A DNA stretch of 64,000 nucleotides from Hydra vulgaris (taxonomy: Eukaryota; Cnidaria; Hydrozoa; Anthoathecata; Hydridae). The notes under the pieces were generated by a model. That model was not told the DNA's origin, ran no database searches, and worked only from the letters and a program-made list of their open reading frames with translations. Where the stretch lies: positions 65,256,001 to 65,320,000 of the forward strand of contig NC_088920.1 in assembly GCF_038396675.1 (NCBI RefSeq). The letters are read 5' to 3'. Positions 28,835 through 43,811 of the stretch are shown here, in pieces (position 1 is the first letter of the stretch; each line of letters starts with the position of its first letter). Made by a program: the position numbers and the translations under genes.

Positions 28835-29815
28835 TTAGTAGAGCTACACTTTGACATTAAAAAAAATTGAATCCAGCAAGCAGAAAAAAGAAACAAATTA
28901 AGAACATATTAATCTGAAATTAAAAAAAAAAAATTTAAGTTTCAACGCTCAGAAATTTTTTTAATGATTTTCAAAAAAGTAAACAAATGAGACGTAAGAC
29001 AAATACATAATGATTGCATAAAAAACGTATTTTAATATACTTAGACGTTTTCCTTCTTATTATTTTATTTTATTATCAATAAACTGATTAATCATAATAA
29101 TAATTTTATTAAAAGAATAAGTTTTAGATATTTATTAATACCTAAAATTATAAATATATGATTGTTATTAAATAAATATTTTCGTAACTAAAGACCGTAG
29201 CCATCATTAAAATCTTAAAAAACTTTTGAAAGTTTAAATGCGCTTGAGTATAATAACTTGCCGCTTTTAAACGACCGTGAGTAAACAAAGAAATGCATGC
29301 AGGATTTTTATTTGGCGTCAACACAACAGGTAATGGTGAATCTCTTTTAAGGAAACTTAATGCCTTTAATTTTTATAAACTTAAAATATGCCAAGTTTTG
29401 CCATTCATACTTAAAACAAAACAGGGTTTATCTTCTATACTTTTCAGAACAATTTAAAAGAGAATCTAAATTTATCTTAAAAGAAAAAAAAAACGATTTT
29501 TTTAATATCCTTTTAAAAAGTTTGTCAAATTGTTAAACTGGAAAAAAGTCATTATTACTAATATTTTTATTTTAACTTTATTTATTTTTTGATAAAACAA
29601 AAAAAATTTATACTATTGCTTATTCATATCTAATTTATTTGGCATTTGTGACATCTGAATTATATTGTATTTTATCTTCTTTTTTGTGATATGAACTGAC
29701 GGTGACAATGTAAACGGTACGCATATTTTGAAACCCTATACAAACTCAGAATAGGCAGAGATATGCGCAATCTGATTCGCTGATTTTGAAAGAGAGGCAT
29801 TTTACGCGTATGTTT
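28835..29815. repeat. Left arm of the inverted-repeat structure, inner part
   Basis: 28835-28975 (TTAGTAGAGCTAC, TGACATTAAAAAA, AACATATTAATCTGAAAT, CAACGCTCAGAA) matches 32930-33060 inverted. 29715-29815 (ATTTTGAAACCCTATACA, AATCTGATTCGCTGATTTTG) matches 32752-32852 inverted. About 700 bp between the two blocks has only a short counterpart in the right arm, so it was inserted here or lost there. Confidence 0.85.
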
Positions 29816-32751
29816 TAATCAAAACAAATGTCAAAAAACATATTGAATAATAAAAGTGAATTTGAGTAATTTCATAAAAAACCAAATAATAATAGCAAAA
29901 AAAAATTATGATTTTTCTATCCAATTTTGTGCAATATAATAAAAATACTTATACAAACCCTCACAACTCAAAACATCCGTAATTTTCAGAATTTTTTTCT
30001 AAAAATAAAGATTTCAAAAAATAATTTTGTTTTTCTAATTGTTTTTCTAATTCTAAGATATAAAAAAGACAACCATTGTAACAAACTATAAACCAGATGG
30101 TGAAACTTGACTATGCTGTGATTCTCATACAATAGATTTTTTAAAACAGTTTTAAAATTTATTTACTAATATCAATAGACTATAATTAACTTAGTATACT
30201 TTTTTTCAAATTAAGTTCCCATTTATCCAATTATTTAGCAAGAAAAGTATTTTGAAACAATAGCCTAAATTCTTTTTAGAACTTTACACTTATTACTCCT
30301 ATATATAAATTATATACAACACTAAAAAAATTTGAGAATATTGCTTATTGGTTGTTATAGCTGGCCCAGATGATTTGCAACACTCTTAAATTAAAAGCAA
30401 TTGTAAGCAAGAGCAAATTTAGATATCCTTTGGTCACAAAGCATTGTAAGCTATTAGAAAAAATCTATAACCTGATGTCCACAAGTGTGTTTTGATATAG
30501 GAAACTGATTACTGAAAAGCAATAACTCTCAACTTACCACACCTTTATGAAAAACTAAGTGTAAAAAGGTAGAAACAAGAAAGATTGCAAACATGCAATT
30601 TCATGTTGTTGTTTATTTCAATTTCAAAACTCAATACATTTTTGTTGATATATAGCCTTTAACCTGAACAAAATACTCATTATTGTATTCTATAATTAAT
30701 ATAAAATGTGTATCCTTTAATAGTAACTGATGGTAAATAATATTAAATAAAGCAGCAAACTTTGATAAATTTTACATATTTATAATGCTAATAATTTATT
30801 TTACATTATATACTCTAGAAGAAAAAGAAAATATGTCTGCTCTAAAAAAATTAGAAAAAAAATCTTAAATAAAATGTACTCCATATTTACCAATTTTATT
30901 TATAGTTTTATTATATAATTTTTAATATAACCAATAAAAACAAGTGTTCTTTTTTCAAATTTCACTAAATATCTCTTGTATATTAATATAAAAACAGAGA
31001 TGCGTTATGTTTTATTTTGATGTAATATTAACAATTTTTTTGAAAACTTGCTTCTTCAAATGTAAAAGCTAATTTTGATGAAGTTATTTTTATTACAAAA
31101 ATTGCCATAATTCACCTTTATTTGGTTAAATTTTTTGAATTTAATACTCAGTAAAGTTTTAATGTTCAGTGTAAAAACAAACATCACTTTTTTTGTTAAA
31201 TTTTCCAATAGATTATTATCCAATTTATTATTCAAATTATTTACATTAGATTAATATCCAATTTTCATCCTATATAATATATAAAGAAAAATATTGATGT
31301 ACGCTTTATCAGCCTTCTTAAAATTTAGGTTGAACAGTAACTTCTTCAGGGTTCGTAGATTTATATAAAGCATGTAAGCTAGTTTGGCAAAACATCTGTA
31401 AAAATTATCTTTTTCCAAAATTTTAAATGTTAAACTGTTTATAATTAACAAGTTGGTATAAAGATGCAGTAACGAGCTTAGAACAACCTCTACCTCAGCT
31501 TAAAATTTATACTTTGCATATTTTAAGTACTTTACCAGTAGTCTGGTGCAATTGGATATAAACTTTGTATCGAGCATGCTTTATAGAACACAGACATTAT
31601 ATTTGATAAGAAACACATTTAGAAATCTTGCAAAATTGCACACATGCAAATTCAAGTGAAATATTTCAAGAGTTTATACATACAAAACACATTTTATAAT
31701 AGCAAAAATATTCATAGCATGACAACTTATTTTGTTCTTTTTTTGATAATTTTCTTTTCTTTTTTTTAATACTCTTTTTTCATTAAAACGATTGATTTTA
31801 ACCACTTAGTTTAGTTTTTTAAATCATTTTTTTTTTCAATTACTGCAATACAAAAAATGCCACAATCATTTGCCATAATCCACTTTTATTTATGCCATAA
31901 TCCACTTTTATTTGGTTAACTTATTTGACTTCAATACTTTTTCTTGCTTTTAATGTCAGTGTTTATATGTAACTGTACAAAAATTACTGTTCTGTAGACA
32001 AACATAAATATCACTTCTTTTGTTAAATTTTCAAATATATTATAACTTAATTTAGTCTGTCTAAATTTTGTTAAATTTAAAAAAAGTTTTGAATGGTTTA
32101 ACACGATGTTTTATTAAAGTTACGTAATAAAAAAATATATCAGCCTCCTCCAAACTATGGTTGAAACAAAGCATGAAAACAAAATCTCCTCAGAGCTCAT
32201 ATAATAACATTGAACATGTAAGCTAGTTTTGCAATTAGTGCAAATTTTCTTTTTTAAAAAACTCTAATTTTCAACTCTTTATAATAAACATGTAAATCAG
32301 TTTATAAATAAAGTTCTTCACCAGTAGTCACATAAAACTGCATATAAACTTTGTATGCAAAAGTGCTTCACTATTAGTCTCGTACAACATACTTATATAA
32401 ACTATGTATTTGAGAATGCTTAAAGGCCAAGAGCATATTTTAAGAGAAACACATTTGTAGATTTTTTCAAATTTACTTCAACACGTTTTTTTTTTTTCGT
32501 TTCTTAAAATTAAACAATAGATAAAATCTTCATCACCAAGATAAACTTAATTGAAATTTTTACGAGTGAAAATTCTCTTGTACAAATAGATTTTTGATTT
32601 TAACATTTTAAATACTCTGAAGAGTACTAAAATAAAATGAATTTCCTGTGTTGATAGTAACACATGACTTTTATTGATAAACTTAGTATATCATTACTTT
32701 GAAATTTATTTCAAAAATCTGTTTGTTTTGATTTTCATTATATTTTTCAAC
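29816..32751. other. Centre of the inverted-repeat structure, non-coding
   Basis: No credible ORF. The main content is a diverged tandem duplication: about 31101-31640 and 31892-32480 share GCCATAAT(T/C)CAC, TTTATTTGGTTAA, CATGTAAGCTAG and AGAAACACATTT in the same order. A 21-base piece is also repeated in tandem at 31871 and 31892. If the whole is a transposon, this copy is non-autonomous. Confidence 0.6.
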
Positions 32752-33192
32752 AAAATCGCACTTGCCTCTCTTTCAAAATCAGCGAATCAGATTGCTCATT
32801 TTTCTGGCTATTCTGAGCCTGTATAGGGTTTCAAAATATGCAAACGGTACTTTGTGATAATAGTCTTGTTAGTCTTTCTAGTGATTAATCTTTCTCAGGA
32901 GATTATATATGTAAACAATTCATTAAAAAAAAATTCTGAGCGTTGAAACTTAAATTTTTTTTTAAAATTTCAGATTAATATGTTCTTAATTTGTTTCTTT
33001 TTTCTGCATATTGGATTCAATTTTTTTTTTAATGTCAAAGTATAGCTCTACTAACACTTGCTTTTAAAACCCTAGTTTATACTTTTATGTTAAACATGTA
33101 TGTGTAAATACTGTATACACATATATACTTTTGAATATATATTATAATATAGTAGAGTATATATTATGTCATTTTATAATGAATACCTTGTA

Positions 33193-34583
33193 CACTAGTG
33201 GCCATTGAAATAAAGCCAGCAGCAAATTTTTGGAAAATACACAGTTTACTCTAGCAACAAGGTCTAGCAGGCATATTATCAAATGCAATTTTAACCTTAC
33301 AATACACTGAATAAAGTTCTAGCTCAAACGATGAATAAAAGTCAGTAATTCACAGGATATCCTTTATTTTTAAGCACAGCATTAATGCGATCAGGCATGC
33401 TATGAACAAGTGTTCTATAGTATTTCAGTGTTATTTCTGTCGTCCACACACGCTTCAAAACCTCTTTCAGGTATTTAATCTGATGTAGGACAATGTGCAG
33501 CAACTTTCCTTTTCATAATTTGCCAACAATTTTCAATCACATTTAGATCAGGTGAATTTGATGGCCAATTGGAAAGAAGTTCAATGTTGTTGTCTGAAAA
33601 CCACTTTTGGACAACCTTTGCGGTGTGACAAGGGGCTGAGTCTTGTTGCATAATTGTTGCTCCTGAGATGTTCATGTGGATTTGAAGCTTACTTTCAAGA
33701 ACCTCCAAGTACTTTTTGGCATTGACCTTTTCCCCTTTATCGAAGATGTGCAGTCCACACTGACCACTTGCTGTGATGCCACCCCAGATCATGACGTTTG
33801 GTGGATGTTCGACAATTTTGATGGTGTATTTGGGATTGAATCGCTGAGAGGCAGGACGTCTGACATAATTGTAACCAGGGCCACGTAGCTGCTGAAAGGT
33901 ACTTTCATCTGTGAACATGACTCTCTCCCACCACTCCCTTGACTTGTCTTTCATCGCACGGCAAAACTTCAATCGCTGGAGGAGTTGTTGTTTCGTGGTT
34001 AGAGGTTTCTTAGCTGGTCTGCGAGCTACAAGACCAAAGTCATTTGACAGACGTCTCCTAACAGTCCTAGCACTCACTTGAATACCCCTGTCACTAGCTA
34101 GGCTTGAAACGCGTGCAAAAGAAGTATGCGGACTAGACACAACAATGCTCTTCAAATAACGATCATCACGATGATTTGTTTTTCGTACTCCCTTGCAGTT
34201 GGAACGTCGTGAAACACCTCCAGATCTTAAAACATTCTCAACGGCACCTCTATAAATCTTCAGTTTCTTTGCAATATCACGCTGAGAATAACGCTCAGCA
34301 TTCAATAATACAATTTGCCCCTTGACAAAATCATTAATATCTGGCTTTTTCCCCATTATCACACTAAAATAAGCAATAACAACATTATAGTTTTTCAGCA
34401 AGAAATCATGAAATTTAATTGAATACTAAGCCAAACACGTGTATATGCATAATATGCATAACATAAATAATAATGACGTCATATATAAACAAACCGAACG
34501 GCATGACGTTGTTCTTACTTTTTTATACATATTTCATTTTACAGCAAAATCATCAAGTGGCTTTAATTCAATGGCCACTAGTG
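33193..34583 (-). mobile_element. Tc1/mariner element A
   Basis: A 1,391 bp element with terminal inverted repeats starting CACTAGTGGCCATTGAA at both ends and TA target duplications (33191-33192 and 34584-34585). The other arm of the large inverted repeat keeps the uninterrupted site (TTGTATAAATTT region near 25765), confirming the ends. Confidence 0.93.
33475..34401 (-). CDS. Tc1 transposase, nearly intact
   Basis: A 308-codon frame; the likely real start is the internal Met in VIMGKKPDINDF at about 34356. It shows an N-terminal helix-turn-helix pair (YSQRDIAKKLKI, then RRSNCKGVRKTNHRDDR) and the DDE domain with FTDEST, QQDSAPCHTA and SPDLNVIENCW (Asp, Asp, Glu, consistent with DD34E). A single-base frameshift just before 33475 replaces the last 35-40 residues, whose remains are legible in the next frame down to about 33342. 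All catalytic residues survive, so this is the best preserved transposase in the window. Confidence 0.9.
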   Translation of the reverse strand: MLKNYNVVIAYFSVIMGKKPDINDFVKGQIVLLNAERYSQRDIAKKLKIYRGAVENVLRSGGVSRRSNCKGVRKTNHRDDRYLKSIVVSSPHTSFARVSSLASDRGIQVSARTVRRRLSNDFGLVARRPAKKPLTTKQQLLQRLKFCRAMKDKSREWWERVMFTDESTFQQLRGPGYNYVRRPASQRFNPKYTIKIVEHPPNVMIWGGITASGQCGLHIFDKGEKVNAKKYLEVLESKLQIHMNISGATIMQQDSAPCHTAKVVQKWFSDNNIELLSNWPSNSPDLNVIENCWQIMKRKVAAHCPTSD

Positions 34584-34820
34584 TATATATTTATGATGTA
34601 AATTTATATATTTAAACAACAATATAGATGCAATACCGATATTCTTCTTTGCATATTTTATTTTATCCTCCAATGTTAATGCTTTCGAACTTAAAAAATC
34701 ATAATTATTGTTATTGCATTTATTTATATTTTATTATTGTTATTGTATTTATGTATCAGGCAAATATTTTGTATAATTAATTAGTACAATGCGTTTTTAC
34801 ATATATCATTTATGTAAGTA

Positions 34821-35738
34821 GGGGAGGCCGGGGCTAGTTGGCTCGGCTTTTACTCTATGAGCTCTGTAGCCCTAACAGTACATTTTTTTTAAAATATTAA
34901 AGTGTAGTCTTAAAGAGTATGGATTAGGATATCTTATAAAATTTGCATTCATTTACAAAAAAAAATTGTTGGGGCGTTTCCGGACCCTCAAAAATAAAAA
35001 AATTTGCGCCAACTTACCCCACCACGGGGTAAGTTGGCACAAACTATAAAAATGATTATTAATGCACTATTAAGTGCAAAATTAATAGAAATTTTTTTTA
35101 AATTAATTTTTGCAACAATTTTATCTCAAAATTTAATATTACTTTTAGCTGGTACCAAATATTAGTCCGTATAAAAGCCAAACAGTAACCCACCTTTTAT
35201 CTGTGGAAAAAAAACTAAAAAAATTTTTTTTTTAATTTTTTTGTAAGAATAAATATTTTCAATATTGTTAAAAATTAAAAAAAAAAAAATTAATTTTATA
35301 AGAATAAATATTTTTTTCCATAGTAAATGCTATGAGCCAACTTACCCCGTAAAAAATTTGTCAACTAGCCCCGAAAGCTTTTTTTAAATAAACAGTCTAT
35401 AGATCCTGAAAAACGGCAGCTTTGAAAAAAAAGTCTGGCTGGATATAGTAAACCAACTGTGACTAGAACTTTTACAACAATTTTTTTTTCATGCGATTAA
35501 ATATTTTCTTTGTAAAGTAATAAGGAAGCGATGTTCTAAAAGTTACGTTTTTGTCCAAAAAACGCATAAATCTCAATATCTCCCATGCGCATGCGCGAAT
35601 CCTGACACTACTACAGTGAATGATGAAATGATCAATAAGGAAGTTTCTGAGTAATTTTTGTCACTTTCTGATGAAAGGCTCTAAAGATAAACGCAATTCG
35701 TCAACTTACCCTTGCGGCCAACTAGCCCCGGTCTCCCC
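34821..35738. mobile_element. Pogo/Tigger-like MITE
   Basis: A 918 bp non-coding element with inverted ends GGGGAG(G/A)CCGGGGCTAGTTG and TA target duplications (34819-34820 and 35739-35740). Subterminal blocks repeat the motif CAACTTACCCC and its complement. The left arm of the large inverted repeat preserves the empty site (GTAAGTACGTATTATAC read leftward near 25530), so the ends and TA duplication are certain. The G-rich ends resemble those of the two Tigger elements in this window. Confidence 0.92.
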
Positions 35739-35899
35739 TACGTATTATACTGTTGTCATAGTATAAACTTAATTAAACAAAATATTTGCCTAATGTGTTA
35801 TCTGGAACAAAGTATATACAGTTAAACATACTGTATGTACACTTGTATATACTCACCAAGGCCTACTGTATGTATTGTATGTATCACATGTATTGTATG

Positions 35900-36047
<148 letters not shown>

Positions 36048-36158
36048 GTGTGTGTGTACATGTATGTATGTACAACTATATATGTGTGTGTATGGATGTG
36101 TGTATGTATGTACGTATAAGTGTATACGTATATGTTATATGTTTATATATACGTGTGC

Positions 36159-38849
<2,691 letters not shown>

Positions 38850-39395
38850 CAACAACCCTATATCTTCAGTCAACGATTTACTATTCAATGATTTAAGTTT
38901 TTTCAAATTCTCAAGTCAACATAGATTCAAAGAAAGAGAATGAAAAGTAAAACTAAGTAAACATAAGTAAATTAAAGGTATAAGTAAAACAATAGTTAAT
39001 TAAACTCCAAATCTTGATTGATGAAATTATAATATCAGAACACTACAAGTTTTAATTTCCCAGAGAAATGGAACTTCTGTAGAAAACCTAGAAATTTCCA
39101 AGACCAAGAACTTTGCACTAAGATATTTTGCACCAAGATATTTTAAGATATTAAGTTAATGATAAACAAATTGCTAAACTTTTGATAATCAGTATAATAT
39201 AAAGTAGGAGAAATGAATAATAGAGTTTAATTAATTGAAATATTGCTTTTTTAACAATTGCTCAAGAGGTCATAAATGAAAGACGTCATGCAAAACGGGT
39301 CGGGGTCAGAATAGAAAGGGCAAAAAGAGACAAGGGAAAAAAAGGTGGTTTTTAAAAACAGGACACATAGATTTTTTTACTTTTCAATTTTTATT
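38850..39395. other. AT-rich stretch without recognisable genes
   Basis: No ORF or repeat stands out between the hAT element and the SINE. A short near-duplicate (AAGATATTTTGCAC/AAGATATTTTAAG) occurs at about 39120. Confidence 0.4.
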
Positions 39396-39592
39396 TTAGA
39401 GCAGCCGTTGCGCAGTGGTAGCGCACTTGCCTCAGAAACAAAAGATCCGTGGTTCAACCCCACCTCTGGGCAAGTTTTGCGACATCGGTTAGGAAGTAGG
39501 CGTGAACTTCCAATTAAATGCTCATCCGCGGTGCTCTGATAAGACCGTAAGGACTTCTTGGGGCATCTAAATAAATTTGAAAAAAAAAAAAA
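39396..39592 (+). mobile_element. tRNA-derived SINE, family 1
   Basis: The tRNA-like head has box A (GCGCAGTGGTAGCGC) and box B (GGTTCAACCCC). A conserved body (GGCGTGAACTTCC, CGCGGTGCTCTG, GACCGTAAGGACTTCTTGGGG) ends in poly(A). A 10 bp target duplication, AATTTTTATT, flanks it (39386-39395 and 39593-39602). Such SINEs are transcribed by RNA polymerase III and moved by a partner LINE. Copies of the same family are at 45221 and, as a fragment, near 58000. Confidence 0.92.
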
Positions 39593-39829
39593 AATTTTTA
39601 TTAATATGGAAAGCTATGTAGTTATGTGCTGAAGATATCATTATCGTATATTTTTTATTCTATTTTTCAAAAGTATAGCAAAAGTGTCAAGCATCAGTGT
39701 TGTCATAGCAACTTTTATTTGTGCGTCATAGTTTTAATGTCCATGTCAAAAGACGGATAAAAATAGTCTTTAAAAGTCGCTTATTTCATATAGTAAACGC
39801 GCATTTCATTCACAACAAACCCAACATTT

Positions 39830-40235
39830 CATTCACAACAAGCCCACTCCATGTCGTTACTCCGGGAAATTAAAGCTCTAAATGTCTATGAGTTAAACGT
39901 GTTCCAAAACTTGTTATTTATGTTTAAATACCAAAATGACATGCTTCCAAATTTCTTTAATAACTGATTTCTAAAAATTAATCATAAAAACTTAACGAGG
40001 TGCTCTATCCATAATTTTAATTTACCTAAGTCAACTCTTAAAACATCTGATTACTCAATATCATATAAAGGACCTCGTCTGTGACACATAGTTTTAATGA
40101 AAATATGAAAAGTATAACTTCAACAAATTGTTTAAAAAATATAATTAAAGAATATTTACTTGAATTAACAGACACAAACATATTTTTGTATTTTTAAATA
40201 AAAAAAAATCTTTTAATATTTCTTACTGTATGTAT
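39830..40235 (+). mobile_element. 3' LINE relic
   Basis: The plus strand reads LLREIKALNVYELNVFQNLLFMFKYQNDMLP, split here as LLREIKALNV and YELNVFQNLL, then SDYSISYKGPRLW. These resemble the extreme C terminus of CR1/L2-type LINE polyproteins. No reverse transcriptase core remains. Confidence 0.6.
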
Positions 40236-40355
40236 TTATTTAATTTTTGCAATTTATCGTATTCCTGTTGTAATTATATATTAACTTGTTTTATATAACG
40301 AGTATTTGTAAATTTATATAATGAGGAATTTGTAAAAAATATTTTACGCTTACTA

Positions 40356-43328
40356 GGGTAGACCGGGGTCGAATGTATCAATTTAACTTTGAGCCGAAAT
40401 ACCAAGAGACTATTCAAGATACACAAAAAGCAACAGTGTATCTGTATAGCTAATATATTCATCTAATTAATGAATGTAATATGACGGATTTCAAAACAGA
40501 AAATAACTGAGAAATAGAACAAAATTCACAAAATGGTAAGGTGATACAACCGTCCCGGACCCCGGGACAGTTGAATCACCTTTTGGGGTCGATTGTATCA
40601 CGGCAGGCTATTGAGGAATTACTGGTCTTTCCATAGGGACATTCGCTCAAAGATTTTTCAATTTATCTTTTTTATTAATAGAACAATAAAGGAAACGAGG
40701 TCCAATTTATTATGTTTTTATACCCACAAGACAATACAACAAATGAAAAATATCTATAAATTCTAAAAAGTTTATAAATGTGAATTATTTCACTTAACAA
40801 TTGACAAAAATATTTCGAAGTGAAAAATTATTATGAAGAAAATAAAAAAACGAGACATTTAGCCTACTTAAGTATTTTTGTATCCAAAAAATAAACTGTG
40901 ACTCTCTCTTGTGACATTAACAAATAAAAAACAATATCTCAAAGAATATCAAAAAAGGTAATAAAGAAAATATACAGTCAATCACAAAAACAAAAAACGA
41001 CATCGAAACCTATAATTTAAGAATAAAGATTAACATTGAAATTGGCTCTACTACATTACTTACTAAAAAAACAAAAATAAATCACAATGATCCCGTAACA
41101 TTAAAAATATTTAGGAACTTCTCATCAAAATTATATAAAGTAACAAACTTTTATTCAGATTCACAATTGTTGCAAACATAATAATCGGTTTGATTTGCAC
41201 AATCTTCATGTGCTCAATTTTTGCAGTCCATGCACTGAGCCTACTTTTCGTTAGGTTTACTTTTATAGAAAGGCGTCAAACAAGTTAAGCATAAACATTC
41301 GTCGCCATCGCTGTCTATATTTTTCCCTACTTTTCTTTTTTTAGCTGCATGTTTTGTTTTGTTTTTATCCATTTCACGGTTTTCCATTCTGAATTTTTCC
41401 TTTTTCGGGTGTATCTGTGTACACAGCCGACTTTCTTTTCTTTTTTCCTCTTGTGATTTCCCTTCTAGGTGGAGCTTTCAAGAATGGGCGAACGCTTTCA
41501 GGATTAAAAACTGTTTACATGGACGGTATTGGATCATCTGCAAAATTTTGTTGCCTGTTTTCTGACAATGGTGTCACTTCTGACATTTGTCTATCGTTTA
41601 TCAATGGACTGTCTTCTGTAACTGGTCTGTTTTCCAGAATTCGTCTTTCTACTGGCTTTGGTCTGTCGTAACAAATGATGGCGCAAAATCTAAGTCTGTA
41701 ATAACTTGACTATTATATGGATAAATACCGGTAAACCTAAACTCAGCTTGAATATTAGTAGAGGTGAATGCGAATTGAAACATGTGACAAATGATTATCT
41801 AAAAGGAGGAGAATTTTCTATCTTTTAACGACGATGTGTACTTTTGAAAGTGCTTCAAAAATACCAGGAAGTCATTTTCCTGCATCCAGCCACAGCTGTT
41901 GTCAGCACCAATACTTCCCACTGGACCGTCTCTAACGAAGTGATCCTGATATCTAATCCGAGGAAATACAAACGTAGGGGGTATAAAATTTCCTACAGCA
42001 TTCACTGCACACGCAACGGTAACCAGATTTCCACGTTCAGCAGAAGTTAAGGCGCCGACCTGATGAGATCCTCTTTTCGTCACAACTTTACATGGTTTCT
42101 GAACTGTTGTGACACCGGTTTCATGTACGTCGTATATGTCTTTTGGTTCAAATTTGTGTTTGTCGAGAACCTTTTCGTAATTTTCAAAGTATTTATTCAC
42201 ATTTACTTTATTGAAGCTTGTTGGGCGCATCTTATTGACAATACCGGGTGTCGTTTCATGAAACCGCTGAACCAATCTTCCCCTGCACATTTGTTATTTT
42301 TCCATTTGTAACGGCATATTGAGTTCATATATAAATGCAATTTCATATGCCAGTCTTCTAATTTCCCGCGGCGATAATCCGTAATATATATTAGCTGCCT
42401 TCATTATATATTTCGTCATAGAAATTTCGTGGTCTTTGCTCCATGCATGGTAACCAACATATACAGGTTCGTTTGATGTTTTTCTTTTTAAAATATACCT
42501 TCGTAATGACGCATAGCACAAACCATGCTTTTGTGCAGCTTTTCTATTAGAAACTCCATCTTTGACTACATAATTGTAGGCAGATTCGTAAGAAGATTGG
42601 GATTGGCTACCCCTATCTGTTCTTTTTTTGCGGTTTCGGGACATCCTGAGGTTGAAAAAATCCATATCAGTATATAACAATGAGTTTAATATGTATTCAA
42701 TAAGTTTTTTTTGACATTTTCTTTGCTCGTGTCAACGTTTACGAAATATAATATAAAAAAACCTAAAATATGAAATCTGTATACTTCGTTACTTACAAGT
42801 AAAATACAGAGTTACGAACCACTACGAACATAAAAAATATTTATTTCGTCAGTTCAAATGCAAATAAAATATAAAAAATATTAAAAATGATATCCTAGGG
42901 TCGGTTGTATTGGTTCAATTGACCCCGGGATTTTGTGTCGTTCATTGAGACAACCGCCTTGGTAGGTTCATTTTCGTTTGACAATATATATTTTTTATTT
43001 AATCGTGGTAAAGATAATCTAAATTCACACTAAATTACGTAAAAATAACAATAGTTTGGAATTACCAAAACAGAATGTACTCACCTGATACAGAAATTAT
43101 ATTATTGTCTTCCAAATACGGTGTAAAAATGTTAGTTTTGCACAAATAAACACCATGCACCACAAAATACGCGAACGACTCGTGCACCGGTGGCAAACAA
43201 ACTAATGCAACAGTGGACATCGATTGTAGGTAAAAATCATCGAATATGGCGGCGTCTTATCTACAGTATGTACAGAGATATTCACACTGATACAACCAAC
43301 CCCTGTTACTTTTGACCCCGGTCTACCC
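40356..43328 (-). mobile_element. Tigger/pogo element F
   Basis: A 2,973 bp element with inverted ends GGGTAGACCGGGGTCGAA / TTGACCCCGGTCTACCC and TA target duplications (40354-40355 and 43329-43330). It carries a degenerate transposase on the minus strand. Subterminal GC patches (GTCCCGGACCCCGGGACAG at about 40550) and a matching patch near 42897-42935 echo the ends. Confidence 0.92.
41151..42680 (-). pseudogene. Tigger transposase with C-terminal zinc finger
   Basis: 42680-42294 carries the helix-turn-helix (NRKKRTDRGSQSQ, VSNRKAAQKHGLCYASLRRY). 42290-41799 carries the start of the DDE domain (DIYDVHETGVTTVQKP, RGSHQVG, NSCGWMQENDF). The usual motif is VDETGVTTVQ, so the first catalytic Asp reads His. 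The middle of the DDE domain, from about LDNHLSHVSI on, is deleted. At the C terminus (41297-41151) is a Cys-rich finger: CLCLTC, then QCMDCKN, AHEDC and YVCNNC, resembling PHD-like tails of some Tigger proteins. TAG and TGA stops interrupt it exactly where Trp is expected. Several frameshifts are also present, so it is dead. Confidence 0.82.
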
Positions 43329-43557
43329 TATAGGGGTTTGATGACAAGACTTCTGTCTTTTACTTGCGCCTGCGGTTATTAATTTTTTTATTTAAATTTT
43401 ATTGATGAAAGTAGTAAAACAAGAACGTTTTAAAATGTTTATAAATGACGAATAAATGTTTTTATATATATAAACATCAAAGAGGGATTTGCCATTCAAC
43501 AAAATACTTGCATAACCCAAAGCAAAGAGCTGTTACTTCAAGCTTTCTATTATTCAA

Positions 43558-43811
43558 AAGATGCGGTAGTGGTGTAGTGGTAGAGCGCTCGCTTCATAAG
43601 CGTGAGGTTCCGAGTTCGAACCCCACCACGTCCCTGGTAGCACTGCGCTCAAGTCGTTTCTTCGCGCAGCGGCCTTGTTTGTCAAATTTCATGCTTCGGA
43701 TATATAGAGCTTAAAACCACAATTAAGTAGCCACCTCGTCTGTAGTGACCTTCTGGGTCTTGGGAAGGTGAATTAACAAAAACAAAAAACAAAAACAAAA
43801 AAACAAAAAAA
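43558..43811 (+). mobile_element. tRNA-derived SINE, family 2
   Basis: The tRNA-like head (43563-43633) has GTAGTGGTAGAGCGC as box A and GAGTTCGAACCCC as box B, with a CAT anticodon in the loop TTCATAA, so it is Met-like. A body containing CGCGCAGCGGCC and GACCTTCTGGGTCTTGGG ends in an A-rich (AACAAAA)n tail. The attached body and tail show this is a SINE and not a working tRNA gene. It differs from family 1. Confidence 0.85.

Noticed and set aside
31101-32480. A CRISPR-like or regularly spaced repeat array
   Set aside because: Only two long diverged copies exist, with no regular short repeat and spacer pattern. Context is eukaryotic.
41359-41671. Plus-strand frames of 68 and 84 codons in Tigger element F
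   Set aside because: They lie opposite degenerate minus-strand Tigger coding sequence and have no recognisable content.
43563-43633. A working tRNA-Met gene
   Set aside because: The tRNA-like part continues into a conserved body and an A-rich tail, which is the structure of a SINE. The same holds at 39399 and 45224.
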